A stretch of 43,211 nucleotides of DNA. Origin: Bacteroidales bacterium. GTDB lineage: Bacteria; Bacteroidota; Bacteroidia; Bacteroidales; UBA932. The stretch spans positions 1 through 43,211 of the forward strand of contig JAIKYL010000043.1 in the NCBI GenBank assembly GCA_024683255.1, written 5' to 3'. Made by a program: the position numbers and the translations under genes. Under the pieces are notes generated by a model. That model was not told the origin of the DNA, ran no database searches, and saw only the letters and a program-made list of their open reading frames with translations. Positions 8,128-14,688 of this stretch are shown here, piece by piece. Every line of letters starts with the position of its first letter. Positions within the stretch are counted from its first letter, which is position 1.

Positions 8128-9258
8128 TTAAATCTCTTTTGAAAAAACCCTCCGGCGGCGTTTGAACTCTTTTTCATACAGATTCCAGATATTCTGGACC
8201 TTGTTGTTGGATTCCATCTCCGCATTGGATTCCCCATACTTGAATCCGCCTTCTTTTAGTTTGGGGATAAGTTCATTGAACAGGATGGCATGGACACCCC
8301 GGTTCCGGTATTCCGGATCCACTGCTATAAAAAGCATTTCCATTGCATCCTCATGCTTGATATACATGGATTTGATCAGGTACCACCAACCCAGCGGGAA
8401 GAGGTACCCCCGGCCTTTCTGGACCGCATGGGCGATGGATGGCATGACGGCGGCCAGGGCCACCATCTTGCCGGCGGCATCCTCTATTAGCGTAACGTAA
8501 TTGAAATCCATCAGCCCCAGGAAGTTGTTCACATAATGGTCCATCACGTCCTCCGGCAGCACCGTGAAGTCGAAGAGCTCACAGTACGTCCGGTTCACGA
8601 GGTCAAAGATTTTCTGGCCGTAATGCTCTTCCCGGACCTCTTTCTTTGTAATCTTGCGGATATGCAGGTTATAGCGCTCCAGCAGCAACGCGGCGGCCCT
8701 GGAAACCTTCTCCGGCACCTGGTCCGGCAAATAAATCCTGTATTCCAGCCAGTCATTCACCTTCCCGAGCCCCAGTGCCTCAAAATGCTCTCCGTAGTAA
8801 GGATAATTATATTTGAGGGCAAAGGAGGAGATATCGTCAAATCCTTCTATCACACAGCCCTCACTGTCAAAATCCGTGAAACCCAGGGGGCCTGTGACGG
8901 TGGTCATGCCGTGCTTCTTTCCAAAAGCAATTACAGCTTCCAGAAGGGCTTTGGAAACCTCTTTATCGTCAATAAAATCTATCCAGCCAAAACGTACCTC
9001 GGCATGCTTCCAATCCCGGTTGGCAATCTCGTTGATGATGGCGGCCACCCGGCCCACGATCTTCCCATCCTTGTAGGCTAGGAAACGTTCTAATTTGGAG
9101 TATTTGCCCATGGGATTCTTATCCGGATCCAAGGTCCCCATTTCGTCCATGAACAGCCCCGGGACATAATAAGGGCAGTCTTTATAGAGCTTCAAGGGAA
9201 ATTTCACAAAATCACGGAGTTCCGCACGCGTCCGGACTGTTTTGACGGTAACAGGCAT
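8128..9258 (-). CDS. YghO-like GNAT-fold protein
   Basis: A 376-residue protein of the family that includes E. coli YghO, common in Bacteroidota and of unknown function. The N-terminus (residues ~1-60: a FPxxLYKDxPYYVP-type segment) is characteristic. The C-terminal ~130 residues look like a GNAT acetyltransferase domain: MLFIAVDPEYRNRGVHAIL matches the acetyl-CoA pyrophosphate-binding loop pattern (R/Q-x-x-G-x-G/A). The substrate is unknown. It has its own well-formed promoter and is followed without a gap by rarA. There is no signal peptide; the protein should be cytoplasmic. Confidence 0.72.
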   Translation of the reverse strand: MPVTVKTVRTRAELRDFVKFPLKLYKDCPYYVPGLFMDEMGTLDPDKNPMGKYSKLERFLAYKDGKIVGRVAAIINEIANRDWKHAEVRFGWIDFIDDKEVSKALLEAVIAFGKKHGMTTVTGPLGFTDFDSEGCVIEGFDDISSFALKYNYPYYGEHFEALGLGKVNDWLEYRIYLPDQVPEKVSRAAALLLERYNLHIRKITKKEVREEHYGQKIFDLVNRTYCELFDFTVLPEDVMDHYVNNFLGLMDFNYVTLIEDAAGKMVALAAVMPSIAHAVQKGRGYLFPLGWWYLIKSMYIKHEDAMEMLFIAVDPEYRNRGVHAILFNELIPKLKEGGFKYGESNAEMESNNKVQNIWNLYEKEFKRRRRVFSKEI

Positions 9259-9284
9259 ACTGGCAGGGTTTTAATACAGTATTG

Positions 9285-9315
9285 CAAAAATACTAATTTT
9301 TCCGCTCTAAACAAA
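9285..9315 (-). promoter_or_regulatory. Promoter of the YghO-like gene / rarA operon
   Basis: On the minus strand: TTTG (9312-9315), 19-bp spacer, TATTTTTG (9285-9292), a full match to the Bacteroidota consensus. The leader to the ATG at 9258 is about 22 nt. The -33 TTTG doubles as the T-tract of the upstream terminator. Confidence 0.8.
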
Positions 9316-9343
9316 TACGGCCCCCGGTTTTCCGGAGGCCGTA
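9316..9343 (-). terminator. Rho-independent terminator of the 300-residue lipoprotein gene
   Basis: On the minus strand a 12-bp stem (TACGGCCTCCGG / CCGGGGGCCGTA, one U-G wobble) with an AAAA loop is followed by TTTGTTT. On the plus strand the wobble becomes a C-A mismatch, which supports minus-strand use. It lies 27 bp after the lipoprotein stop. Confidence 0.78.
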
Positions 9344-9369
9344 TAAAAAGCAGGGGAGGGGAACCTCTC

Positions 9370-10272
9370 CTAGTTCTGGGTCATGTAGAATGACATGCTG
9401 CCGCTATAGCCCTTGATGCTGGCATTAAGGACCAGGGTCATCTTCTTGTCGGCCGAATACTCATAGGTACCGGGAATGCTGCCGCTGAAGAAAGGATTAT
9501 CACCCTGCAGTGAGAAGCTGATGGTTTTGGAGGACTCAGTAATCCTATAGGTGCCCTCAATGGCCGGAGCATCTTCAAAGTGGATAACAAAGGTATTGTT
9601 GCCGGTGAAAATGAATTCCACAACCTTATAACCTACGAACTTGCTGGGATCTATATTGGCTTTGTTCTTCACGGCATAGGTGGCCATTTCATAGAGGTCA
9701 CAGCCCTCGAAGTCATGCGAAAAACGCACTCCGTCACTGCCGACTACTTCCAAAGTAGTAGTATTAATCGTCCAGTTACGGTCGGCATTTTTCTGGTCCT
9801 GGCTGGAGCCCTCCGGAGTGTCCTTTACATTGGCATTACCATTGAACTCATTACCCGCGTTTTCCGAACCTTCCGGTTTCACATTAACATTGGCGTCGCT
9901 GCCGGAACCGGAAACATTAACGGAGCCGAACCCCTTACAGTTATAATTGCCGTTACTTTCCGTATAACTACCAACAACGGTTTGAATATCACCAACTTTG
10001 GCCTTGGTACCAATTATCCGGCGTTTGATGATGTAACGGTTGGATTCCGTGAACTCTATGGAGAGAACCTCATATTCACCCTCATTGTCCACATATTTGG
10101 GCAGAGGCTTGTCCTCGTGGAACTCAATCTTGATGGCAGCGTCCTTGGTGGGCGGATCCTGCATTACAACAGTCTCTGCGGGCTTATCCGGATCATTGGG
10201 TTTACCGCAGGAGAAGAGGAAGGGGAGTGCTACTACGGATAAAGCAGCTAAAACAAGCAAATTCTTTTTCAT
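9370..10272 (-). CDS. Predicted lipoprotein of unknown function
   Basis: A 300-residue protein with a clear lipoprotein signal (MKKNLLVLAALSVVALPFLFSC, Cys at 22), then an acidic/proline linker (GKPNDPDKPAETV). I do not recognise a family. It is rich in Ser, Gly, Asn and beta-prone segments; residues ~95-160 form a low-complexity linker (GSVNVSGSGSDANVN and Asn/Gly-rich), and the rest looks like two small beta domains. The acidic linker after Cys resembles a surface-exposed lipoprotein, but the export signal cannot be confirmed. The ATG at 10272 lies 6 nt after a -7 box; the in-frame TTG at 10281 falls inside that box and is rejected. It follows an outer-membrane protein gene on the same strand and has its own terminator. 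Confidence 0.75.
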   Translation of the reverse strand: MKKNLLVLAALSVVALPFLFSCGKPNDPDKPAETVVMQDPPTKDAAIKIEFHEDKPLPKYVDNEGEYEVLSIEFTESNRYIIKRRIIGTKAKVGDIQTVVGSYTESNGNYNCKGFGSVNVSGSGSDANVNVKPEGSENAGNEFNGNANVKDTPEGSSQDQKNADRNWTINTTTLEVVGSDGVRFSHDFEGCDLYEMATYAVKNKANIDPSKFVGYKVVEFIFTGNNTFVIHFEDAPAIEGTYRITESSKTISFSLQGDNPFFSGSIPGTYEYSADKKMTLVLNASIKGYSGSMSFYMTQN

Positions 10273-10278
10273 AGTTGG

Positions 10279-10286
10279 CAAATTTA
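10279..10286 (-). promoter_or_regulatory. -7 box of lipoprotein promoter (TAAATTTG)
   Basis: TAnnTTTG match on the minus strand, 6 nt before the ATG at 10272. No clear -33 partner was seen. Confidence 0.5.
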
Positions 10287-10306
10287 TTGATAATTAATTA
10301 GTTACA

Positions 10307-11083
10307 CTAGAAAAGCTTGAAATAGAAGCCAAAGCGGATATACGGGCAAACCGGAATCTCGGAAACCAGATTCAGGAGCTTGGCAGCCTGTTCGCCTTCC
10401 TTCAATCCCATGGATTGTGCCGTAATGGCCACGGTCTCAAATTCATTATAGTCGGAAGCTGCGGTGTATTTGCGGCTCTGGAGTTCCGGGCTGCCCCAAA
10501 GCATGAGGCCCATGTCAAAGACAAAGTTGAAGGTCTTCTCCGGATTGAGGGCACGGCCAAAACCGAGTCCCAGATAAGGCATTACAGCCCAGTGCTTTAC
10601 ATCCACATACGCCGTACCTTTCTTATCCGTAGTAAGGCCGTTGACGGAAGTCTTGGCCCAGTCGGCAGAATCCAGCACCTTGCTTAAATCGGCCGCAACG
10701 GAGAGGAGCTTACCGTTATTGGCAAAGGCACCTGCAGAGAAATGGAAGCCGCTTTTCTTGGAAAGGAAGAAGTCAAACAGCAGATGGCCGGTACCGGAAC
10801 TCCACACCTTGGCCGATACGGGAATATTGTTAAGATTCCTGCCTTCAATGGTACCCAGGTCCAAATTGGCATTGACCGGAATGAGGGAACCGTAAGGATC
10901 AATACCATAACCGCCGCGAAGCTGGATGGTATTGCCAAGAGGAAAAGCAAGGTCCAAACCAAGACCGTCTACACCCAAGGTCACACCCAAAGCCATGTGA
11001 TTGAACATCATACTGTCCTGAGCCTGAGCACGGGGAGCAGCAAGGATTGCTGCAGCAAAAACAAGTACGAGAATTTTTTTCAT
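10307..11083 (-). CDS. Predicted outer-membrane beta-barrel protein
   Basis: A 258-residue protein with a Sec signal peptide (MKKILVLVFAAAILAAPRAQAQ, cleavage after AQA) and alternating hydrophobic/aromatic strands throughout, ending in RFGFYFKLF with a C-terminal Phe, as expected for a BAM substrate. Glycine-rich strand starts (LGVTLGVDGLGLDLAF) suggest a small porin-like or OmpW-like barrel of unknown function. It shares orientation with the downstream lipoprotein gene, but both have promoters. Residues ~150-165 (lysine-rich, TDKKGT) look like an outer loop. Confidence 0.78.
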   Translation of the reverse strand: MKKILVLVFAAAILAAPRAQAQDSMMFNHMALGVTLGVDGLGLDLAFPLGNTIQLRGGYGIDPYGSLIPVNANLDLGTIEGRNLNNIPVSAKVWSSGTGHLLFDFFLSKKSGFHFSAGAFANNGKLLSVAADLSKVLDSADWAKTSVNGLTTDKKGTAYVDVKHWAVMPYLGLGFGRALNPEKTFNFVFDMGLMLWGSPELQSRKYTAASDYNEFETVAITAQSMGLKEGEQAAKLLNLVSEIPVCPYIRFGFYFKLF

Positions 11084-11118
11084 ATCAGATTAGATTAAAA
11101 TTTACGTCCTAAACTATG

Positions 11119-11149
11119 CAAATATAGCGATTTCTTTTAGAAAAGCAAC
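11119..11149 (-). promoter_or_regulatory. Promoter of the outer-membrane protein gene
   Basis: GTTG (11146-11149), 19-bp spacer, TATATTTG (11119-11126) on the minus strand; leader of about 31 nt. Confidence 0.7.
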
Positions 11150-11187
11150 CTATTAATATGCTTTTTGCGATTTCACTGCCGAAAGCG

Positions 11188-11204
11188 CAATTGTTACACA
11201 ATTG
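11188..11204. promoter_or_regulatory. Operator-like inverted repeat in divergent gap
   Basis: CAATTGT-TAC-ACAATTG, perfect 7-bp arms, midway between the outer-membrane protein gene and the symporter gene. A regulator site for one or both is inference. Confidence 0.4.
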
Positions 11205-11275
11205 ATATTATGTTAACTAATAGATGCGTAAACACGTCCCCTGCCCGGAAAAGAACAAGATTGGAAAAAATTGCT

Positions 11276-11283
11276 TATATTTG
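11276..11283 (+). promoter_or_regulatory. -7 box of symporter promoter (TATATTTG)
   Basis: TAnnTTTG match, 23 nt before the ATG at 11307; no convincing -33 element. Confidence 0.5.
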
Positions 11284-11306
11284 ACAACTGAAACTAAACC
11301 ATCAAT

Positions 11307-12260
11307 ATGAGTCCAGAAATTGCAGCCACCATAGACAGCATCGAGGTGAATCTGAATGCCGGTGGCATGAATACCATCAACATCATCCTGGCTTTCGTCA
11401 TGTACGGCGTTGCGCTGGGAATCAAGCCGGGTATTTTTATAGAAGTCTTCAAGAAACCCAAATCCGTAATACTGGGCGCAGTATGCCAGCTAATCCTGCT
11501 TCCTGCGTTCACCTGTCTGCTGGCCATCCTGCTCTCCGGCTGGATTTCGCCCATGATGGGTCTCGGCATGATCCTGGTGGCCGCCTGCCCGGGCGGAAAC
11601 ATCTCCAACTTCATGTCTTCGCTGGGAAAGGCTAATATTGAGCTATCTGTTTCACTTACAGCTATTTCCACAGCTCTTGCCGTGTTCATGACCCCGCTCA
11701 ATTTCTGGCTCTGGGGTAACATTTATGTTCACACCGCCAATGTTGCCCACGCAGTGCCCACCCTGGTAATTCCGCTCTGGGAAGTCTTCAAGACCATCTT
11801 CATCCTGCTGGGCATTCCGCTGGTTCTGGGCATCCTCACCAGCAAATTCCTTCCCAAGGTGGCCAATGCCCTCAAAAAGCCCCTCCAGTGGCTCTCAATA
11901 GTGATTTTCATCGCCATGGTGGTCCTGGCTTTCAGCGGCAACATCAGCGCATTCCTCCAATGCATCAAGTATATCTTCGTGGTGGTGCTCATCCACAACC
12001 TGCTGGCGCTCACCCTGGGCTTTACCACGGCAACCGTGGCCAAACTCCCTTGGAAAGACCGCCGTACACTTACCATTGAGACGGGCATCCAGAATTCCGG
12101 CCTGGGACTGGCCCTCATGCTGGGGACCAGCATTTTCGCCGGTTTCCCGCCGCACGGAGGCATGCTGGTCATTACGGCCTGGTGGGGCATCTGGCACATC
12201 ATCTCCGGCCTCACCGTAGCCACCATCTTTAACCGTACCCGTAAAGATGCGTGCGCCTAG
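11307..12260 (+). CDS. Bile acid:sodium symporter (SBF/BASS) family transporter
   Basis: A 317-residue integral membrane protein with about nine or ten hydrophobic segments and the family's paired crossover motifs: CPGGNISNFMSSLGKANIELS near residue 93 (sodium-site region) and IETGIQNSGLGLAL near residue 253. Members carry organic anions (bile acids, pantoate, pyruvate, steroid sulfates) with sodium; the substrate here is unknown and the bile-acid name should not be taken literally. The final 14 nt overlap the start of the PlsC-like gene, so the two are likely co-expressed. Confidence 0.85.
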   Translation: MSPEIAATIDSIEVNLNAGGMNTINIILAFVMYGVALGIKPGIFIEVFKKPKSVILGAVCQLILLPAFTCLLAILLSGWISPMMGLGMILVAACPGGNISNFMSSLGKANIELSVSLTAISTALAVFMTPLNFWLWGNIYVHTANVAHAVPTLVIPLWEVFKTIFILLGIPLVLGILTSKFLPKVANALKKPLQWLSIVIFIAMVVLAFSGNISAFLQCIKYIFVVVLIHNLLALTLGFTTATVAKLPWKDRRTLTIETGIQNSGLGLALMLGTSIFAGFPPHGGMLVITAWWGIWHIISGLTVATIFNRTRKDACA

Positions 12261-13275
12261 GGCCTGGGAAAGCCATTGGAGTTACCGGATCATGCGGCCA
12301 TATGTCAATTGGCTCATCCGCACTTCCCTCCTCTCCCTTAAAAAACGCGGCTCCCTGCCGCAGGACGGGGCCGTTATCCTGTGCCCCAACCACACCAACT
12401 GCCTTATTGACCCGCTGGTGTTACTGCCCCTGATCCCCAAACGCGTGGTCTTCGGGGCCCGGCAAGATGTCTTCAAAAAGCCGGCGGTGAACTGGTTCGT
12501 GCGCATGACGGGCGTCCTTCCCATCAGCCGCATCCGGGACGGCATCCGGGAGGTTTCCAACAACCACGAAACCTTTGCCGATTTTGAAGAATGCCTCTCC
12601 CGGGGCCTTCCAGTTTGTCTTTTCGGCGAAGGAACCCATCGGCAGATGCACTCCCTGCAACCCATACGGAAAGGCTTGGCCCGCATAGCGCTGGAAAGCG
12701 CAGCGGCCAGAAAGACCTGGCTGGTCCCCGTAGGCATCGAATACGGGGACTGGACGCACTACACCACCACTTGCCAGGTATCCTTCGGGACGCCCATAGA
12801 CGTTAACGCCGTGGTGGAAGAGCATCCGGACACGCTGCCCGGAGATATGTGCAAGCTCTTGCAAGACAAGATATTCCAGGGAATCAAGGAGCAGATCCTC
12901 TATCTCCCGGACGACGAAACCTACCCCGCCGCCTGGGCAAAGATCAAGGCCGAAAGAAAGCGCATGCCCTATGGCTGGAAACTGCTCATCGGCCTTCTCA
13001 CCTTCCCCCTTTTCCTTTTGGCGGTGCTCCTCTCCCTCCCCCTGCCCCAGCTGGCCGATTATGTATGTAAGAAGCTGAAAGACAAGGCCTTCAGTAACTC
13101 CATCCGCTTCCTGGTCCGGATGTTCGGGTTGCCTGTCCTGCTAATATTCTGGGGCATTGTCTTCTTCTGCACCTTCCCCTGGTGGGCTGCACTCCCCCTT
13201 ACAGTCGCCGTCCTTTTCGCCTTCCCTGCCTTCTATGCCTGGCTGGCCCTTCTGGACGGGAAAGACTGCGATTAA
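12247..13275 (+). CDS. PlsC-like 1-acyl-glycerol-3-phosphate acyltransferase
   Basis: A 342-residue membrane-bound acyltransferase, expected to acylate lysophosphatidic acid or a related lipid at the inner membrane. The catalytic block I is NHTNCLID (residues ~49-56), an H-x5-D spacing instead of the textbook H-x4-D; block II is GVLPISRIRDG; block III is FGEGTHRQM (EGT-H in place of EGTR). The C-terminal ~100 residues contain two or three transmembrane segments (ILLIGLLTFPLF-like stretch and LLIFWGIVFF). The first ATG overlaps the symporter gene; ATG 12292 (MRPYVNWL) is an alternative start. rlmD follows after 12 bp. Confidence 0.82.
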   Translation: MRAPRAWESHWSYRIMRPYVNWLIRTSLLSLKKRGSLPQDGAVILCPNHTNCLIDPLVLLPLIPKRVVFGARQDVFKKPAVNWFVRMTGVLPISRIRDGIREVSNNHETFADFEECLSRGLPVCLFGEGTHRQMHSLQPIRKGLARIALESAAARKTWLVPVGIEYGDWTHYTTTCQVSFGTPIDVNAVVEEHPDTLPGDMCKLLQDKIFQGIKEQILYLPDDETYPAAWAKIKAERKRMPYGWKLLIGLLTFPLFLLAVLLSLPLPQLADYVCKKLKDKAFSNSIRFLVRMFGLPVLLIFWGIVFFCTFPWWAALPLTVAVLFAFPAFYAWLALLDGKDCD

Positions 13276-13287
13276 AGAATCCCGCAA

Positions 13288-14688
13288 ATGTCAAGAAAAA
13301 GAATAGACCTGCTTTTGGAGAATGTAATCATCGAAGCCGTCGCCGCCGAGGGGAAAGCCCTCTCCCACGTGGACGGAATGGTGGTTTTTGTAGATTTCGC
13401 CGTTCCCGGCGATGTGGTGGACATCCAGGTATACAAGAAGAAAAAGAACTATATGGAAGGCTTTATCAAGCGCATTGTAAAGCCTTCTCCCAACCGGTTG
13501 GAACCCTTCTGTGAGCACTTTGGCGTATGCGGCGGCTGCCGGTGGCAGCCCCTGCCCTACGCCATGCAGCTGGAAGCCAAGCGGCAGCAGGTGGAGGACC
13601 AGCTGGTAAGGATCGGCCATCTGGACGTGCCGGAAATCCGCCCTACCCTGCCCTCGGAAAAGACGCAATTCTACCGTAACAAGTTGGAATTCAGCGCTTC
13701 CAGCAAGCGTTGGCTGCTAAGCGGAGAGAAGCCGGAGGCCGTTACGAACTGGGAAGGCCTGGGCTTCCATGTGGGCAAGTTCTTTGACAAAGTCCTGGAC
13801 ATTAAGAACTGCTGGCTGCAGCCGGAGCCGTCCAACGCTATCCGCCTCTTTATCAAGCGTTTCTGCCTGGAAAACGGGCTGGAATTCTACAACATCCGGG
13901 AAAACCGGGGCCTCTTTAGGAACATGTTCATCCGCACCACGGAAAAAGGCGAGGTAATGCTTATCCTCTGCTTTGCCCAAGACGCAAAGGTCAAGCGGGA
14001 AGCCCTGTTGGACGCCGTAAGCGCCGCCTTCCCGCAAATCACCAGCCTTTACTACGTAATCAACGAGAAGCTAAACGATTCCATCGGCGACCAGTCCCCC
14101 ATCCTCTACAAGGGGCAGGAGGCCATTTACGAGGAGATGGAGGGCCTCCGTTTCAAGATTGGACCCAAGTCCTTCTACCAGACCAATTCCCGCCAGGCAT
14201 ACCGGCTTTACAGCGTGGCCCGGGAATTCGCCGCCCTAACGGGAAACGAGGTGGTCTATGACCTCTATACCGGCACCGGCACCATAGCCCAGTTCGTGAG
14301 CCGGAAAGCTGCTAAAGTATTTGGCATTGAGTATGTTCCGGAAGCCATCGAAGATGCCCGGGCCAATGCCGATGCCAATGGGATCACCAACTGCGAGTTC
14401 TTTGCCGGAGACATGAAAGACGTGCTGGACGACGCCTTTGTCGCCGCCCACGGACGGCCCGATGTCATTATCCTGGACCCGCCCCGCGCCGGCATCCACC
14501 CGGACGTGGCCAAGGTGATCCTTAACGCGGAACCGGACCGGATGGTATACGTTAGCTGCAACCCGGCCTCCCAGGCCCGGGACCTGGCCATCCTGTGTGA
14601 GAAATACGTGATTACGGCCGTCCAGCCTGTGGACATGTTCCCCCACACCATGCATGTGGAGAATGTTGTGGCATTAAAAAGGAAGTAA
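13288..14688 (+). CDS. rlmD: 23S rRNA (uracil-C5)-methyltransferase, RlmD/TrmA family
   Basis: A 466-residue SAM-dependent m5U methyltransferase. It has an N-terminal TRAM domain (residues ~1-70), an iron-sulfur cluster site with C-x5-C-x2-C in CEHFGVCGGC (~residues 75-84), a SAM-binding motif YDLYTGTGTI (~residue 325), DPPRAGIHPDV (~395), and the catalytic Cys in YVSCNPASQARDL (~420). Whether the target is 23S U1939, U747 or tRNA U54 cannot be decided here; RlmD is the usual annotation for this length. Its stop codon directly abuts the stop of the convergent M6 protease gene, with no base between. Confidence 0.87.
   Translation: MSRKRIDLLLENVIIEAVAAEGKALSHVDGMVVFVDFAVPGDVVDIQVYKKKKNYMEGFIKRIVKPSPNRLEPFCEHFGVCGGCRWQPLPYAMQLEAKRQQVEDQLVRIGHLDVPEIRPTLPSEKTQFYRNKLEFSASSKRWLLSGEKPEAVTNWEGLGFHVGKFFDKVLDIKNCWLQPEPSNAIRLFIKRFCLENGLEFYNIRENRGLFRNMFIRTTEKGEVMLILCFAQDAKVKREALLDAVSAAFPQITSLYYVINEKLNDSIGDQSPILYKGQEAIYEEMEGLRFKIGPKSFYQTNSRQAYRLYSVAREFAALTGNEVVYDLYTGTGTIAQFVSRKAAKVFGIEYVPEAIEDARANADANGITNCEFFAGDMKDVLDDAFVAAHGRPDVIILDPPRAGIHPDVAKVILNAEPDRMVYVSCNPASQARDLAILCEKYVITAVQPVDMFPHTMHVENVVALKRK

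Noticed and set aside
10273..10281. TTG start at 10281 for the 300-residue lipoprotein
   Set aside because: It lies within the -7 box; ATG 10272 gives a standard lipoprotein signal peptide.
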